Source: Chromera velia
Lineage: Eukaryota > Sar > Chromeraceae
Length of the DNA: 19,810 nt
Reading direction: 5' to 3'
NCBI GenBank assembly: GCA_018398765.1
Contig: JAHBMJ010001830.1
Span: forward strand, 5,607-25,416
A program made the position numbers and the translations under genes. Numbering within the stretch: position 1 is the stretch's first letter; every line of letters starts with the position of its first letter. Positions 18,187 to 19,810 of this stretch are shown piece by piece. Below the pieces are notes generated by a model. It did no database searches. It worked only from the letters and a program-made list of their open reading frames with translations, and was not told the DNA's origin.

Positions 18187-18727
18187 CAGGGTTGCCGATT
18201 TTTTCGGCGGTAGACAAGCTTCATTACCAGTAACCAGTAACTACCGATAGAGTTTGCTGGCAGTTGGCAAAGACTTGGCAGAATTCTAACAGTCACTAAC
18301 ACTTTTCAATAACCTAAGTCCTAGGTTATAGGTCAATCAATCAATCATTTAAGGCTAGACTTAAGGTCAATTCAAAAAGCCAATGCGTCATCTGTAGGGA
18401 CAGCTATGCGGCCAGTGTGCTTGAAGATGACACAGGTCGAAGCGATGGCTCCCATCTTGCACTTCGTGCCCAAAGACAGAGAACCGCTGGCCGCAATGAC
18501 CACAGCTGGCCCAGACAGATGCACTCGCACGATTCCAACAACGGAAAGAGTCCGCCTCAAAGTTTGGGCGGTCCCCTCAATCCAGTGCTCCAGCCTCTAA
18601 AGAAAGACCCGCCGCTACAAGCTGATATCTGAGGCCTCAAAGGGCCTCTGATTCCGGAGACCCAGGGAGGTGGAAATTTGCCATCTGCAAGCAAGCAGAC
18701 ATGAAAGAATCATAAGTAAATAAGCAA

Positions 18728-18945
18728 ACAGAGACAGGGAAAGCAAGTATATGAACGAAAGGCGGTTAGGCGTTTGTAGAGATAGAGAGGGCAAGTATGT
18801 GAACAAAAGGCAATTGGGTTTGTGTCTGAGCAGACAGAGATAGGGAGAGCGAGTATGGGATCGAAAGGCGAGTGGACCTTTATGTATAATTATAATTAAG
18901 CGGACAGAGACAGGGATGGCAAGTGTGTGAACGGAAGTCGATTGG
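18728..18945 (+). repeat. Degenerate tandem repeat, four units
   Basis: Units of roughly 50-70 bp follow the pattern AGACAGGGA, GGCAAGTRTGTGAACRAAAGG, TTGGG. They begin near 18730, 18785, 18834 and 18905. Spacing is unequal and the third unit is followed by an AT insertion. The 133-residue minus-strand open frame here is a translation of this repeat. Confidence 0.7.
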
Positions 18946-19221
18946 GTGGCAATTTGGGCCTGTGCGATGTCGAGGCAGACGGGGGGGGCAGAGTAGAGGA
19001 AGAGGTGCAGGTACAAGAAGAAGAGGCAGAGGAAGAAAGGCCCAGAGACCCGCCGCCTTCAGAGAGAAGAGGGAAGAAAAGAGGGAGACGCAGCGTAGAA
19101 GAAGAAGGCTCTCCAAAAAGAGCCATGATTCGTGTTTTCCCCCCCTCTACCCTAGCCTCTGCTAGTATTCGGTCCCCTCAAGCGCTGGTCGCTCCGGCTT
19201 TTTTTTATAGCCGCGGTGCAG

Positions 19222-19361
19222 CAGCTGCATCCGCCCCTTCCTCTTTCTGTCCGAGACCACCCAGCCCTAGACCTAGCCACACCACAGGGAGAGCTCGAGG
19301 AGGCAATGTTCTTCTTACTCCTCCCCCCTCAGCAAACTGGGCAGGGGCTGCACAAGTATAG
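19222..19361 (+). other. Weak ankyrin-like exon candidate
   Basis: A TGCAG at 19217-19221 could be an acceptor. The following frame contains ALDLATPQGELEEAMFFLLL, which resembles the first helix pair of an ankyrin repeat. There is no donor of the local GTNNGT type downstream and no second repeat. A charged open frame (18927-19361, another frame) overlaps it. It may be a decayed fragment or chance. Confidence 0.18.
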
Positions 19362-19810
19362 AGCTGTAGGCTTACCATCTCCTTGTTTTTCAGAAAGAAG
19401 TAGACTTTTTCCGTCTCTTAGTTTGATCGCTCTCTAACGACGGTCAAGGCCTGATATACAGAGAAGCAGAACAGTGAGTGATAAAACAAAGTCAAAAAAG
19501 AGAGTAGTTGTTGGACAGACGCTGTTATAGAGCTGTTAGAACTTTTTCCACTTATAGGGGTGAAGCAGTTAAAAATTTATATTTTTTAAATATTTTTTTT
19601 ATTTTTTTGTGTGTGTAAGTAGGCTTTTCAAATGCCAATAAACACTTAAAAACATGTTTTTGAAGGTTGGCGCCACAGGCGAAATTTTTTTGGGGGGACC
19701 CTAATTTTTATCATTTTTTTTGTCGGTAAAAGGAAGGCAGACTGAGGCCATTACCGGTTACCGGCAATTGCCGGTAGACTAGACCTGTTACCGACCAGAA
19801 AAGCAACCCT

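Larger units (their letters stand above)
18187..19810. mobile_element. Possible hAT-like non-autonomous element, right end at the window edge
   Basis: CAGGGTTGC at 18187 matches the reverse complement of the last bases of the window (AGGGTTGC). Beyond this, both ends continue with a T-run and then a CGGTAACA-like stretch (CGGCGGTAGACA versus TGGTCGGTAACA). Just inside each end are repeated TACCGGTAAC-like words (18224-18247 and 19752-19779). Terminal CAGGG with subterminal repeats is typical of hAT elements, which make 8-bp target duplications; AATTTAAA at 18179-18186 is the candidate left copy. No transposase is seen in the 1.6 kb between. The right end cannot be completed inside the window. 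Confidence 0.42.

Noticed and set aside
18372-18632. Short frames on both strands, one with a Cys-x2-Cys and His-rich look (possible BED-like finger)
   Set aside because: Too short, no ordered Cys/His spacing of a BED or C2H2 finger, and no transposase catalytic core nearby.
18615-19016. 133-residue minus-strand hydrophobic frame
   Set aside because: Translation of the degenerate tandem repeat at 18728-18945.
1-19810. tRNA or rRNA genes
   Set aside because: No cloverleaf with A and B boxes or conserved rRNA core was recognised by eye; a tRNAscan/Infernal run would be needed to exclude small RNAs.

Overview
This is a stretch of nuclear eukaryotic DNA, most likely from a chromerid alga such as Chromera velia. 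The species name is inference from overall style. The genes have many spliceosomal introns full of TCTG, TC and TG microsatellites. They include a plastid/bacterial-type YqeH-like GTPase and a hybrid histidine kinase with tandem receivers. Intergenic DNA alternates between GC-rich and AT-rich blocks. The 12-base G run at position 1 suggests the window starts at or near a contig edge.

Layout. Positions 1-3193 (+) hold three exons of a circularly permuted GTPase of the YqeH/NOA1/BPG2 type, open at its 5' end. Positions 3194-3973 are an AT-rich spacer with a possible MITE. Positions 7244-3974 (-) encode a three-exon membrane histidine kinase with two near-duplicate receiver domains; the first receiver is broken by a frameshift. 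Positions 7245-8000 are a divergent promoter region with a very GC-rich core and TGCATGCA motifs. Positions 8001-8845 (+) encode a small two-exon secreted preproprotein with a regular 12-cysteine C-terminus. Positions 8846-10501 are non-coding, AT-rich in the second half. Positions 12088-10502 (-) are an intronless RsmB/NSUN-type RNA m5C methyltransferase. Positions 12089-13459 are a divergent promoter region with weak small-ORF candidates. Positions 13460-17901 (+) encode a coiled-coil plus ankyrin-repeat protein in which each ankyrin repeat is its own exon. After that come an AT-rich tail and a possible hAT-like element running to the window edge.

The five main genes alternate strand strictly (+ - + - +), so every spacer is either divergent or convergent. 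Convergent spacers are AT-rich and divergent ones are GC-rich. The genes do not form one pathway. Two (the GTPase and the methyltransferase) plausibly serve organellar or ribosomal biogenesis, one is a sensor kinase, one is secreted and one is a scaffold. All 13 well-supported introns share an unusual boundary grammar, GTNNGT at the donor and mostly TGCAG at the acceptor. I used this grammar to fix exon ends.
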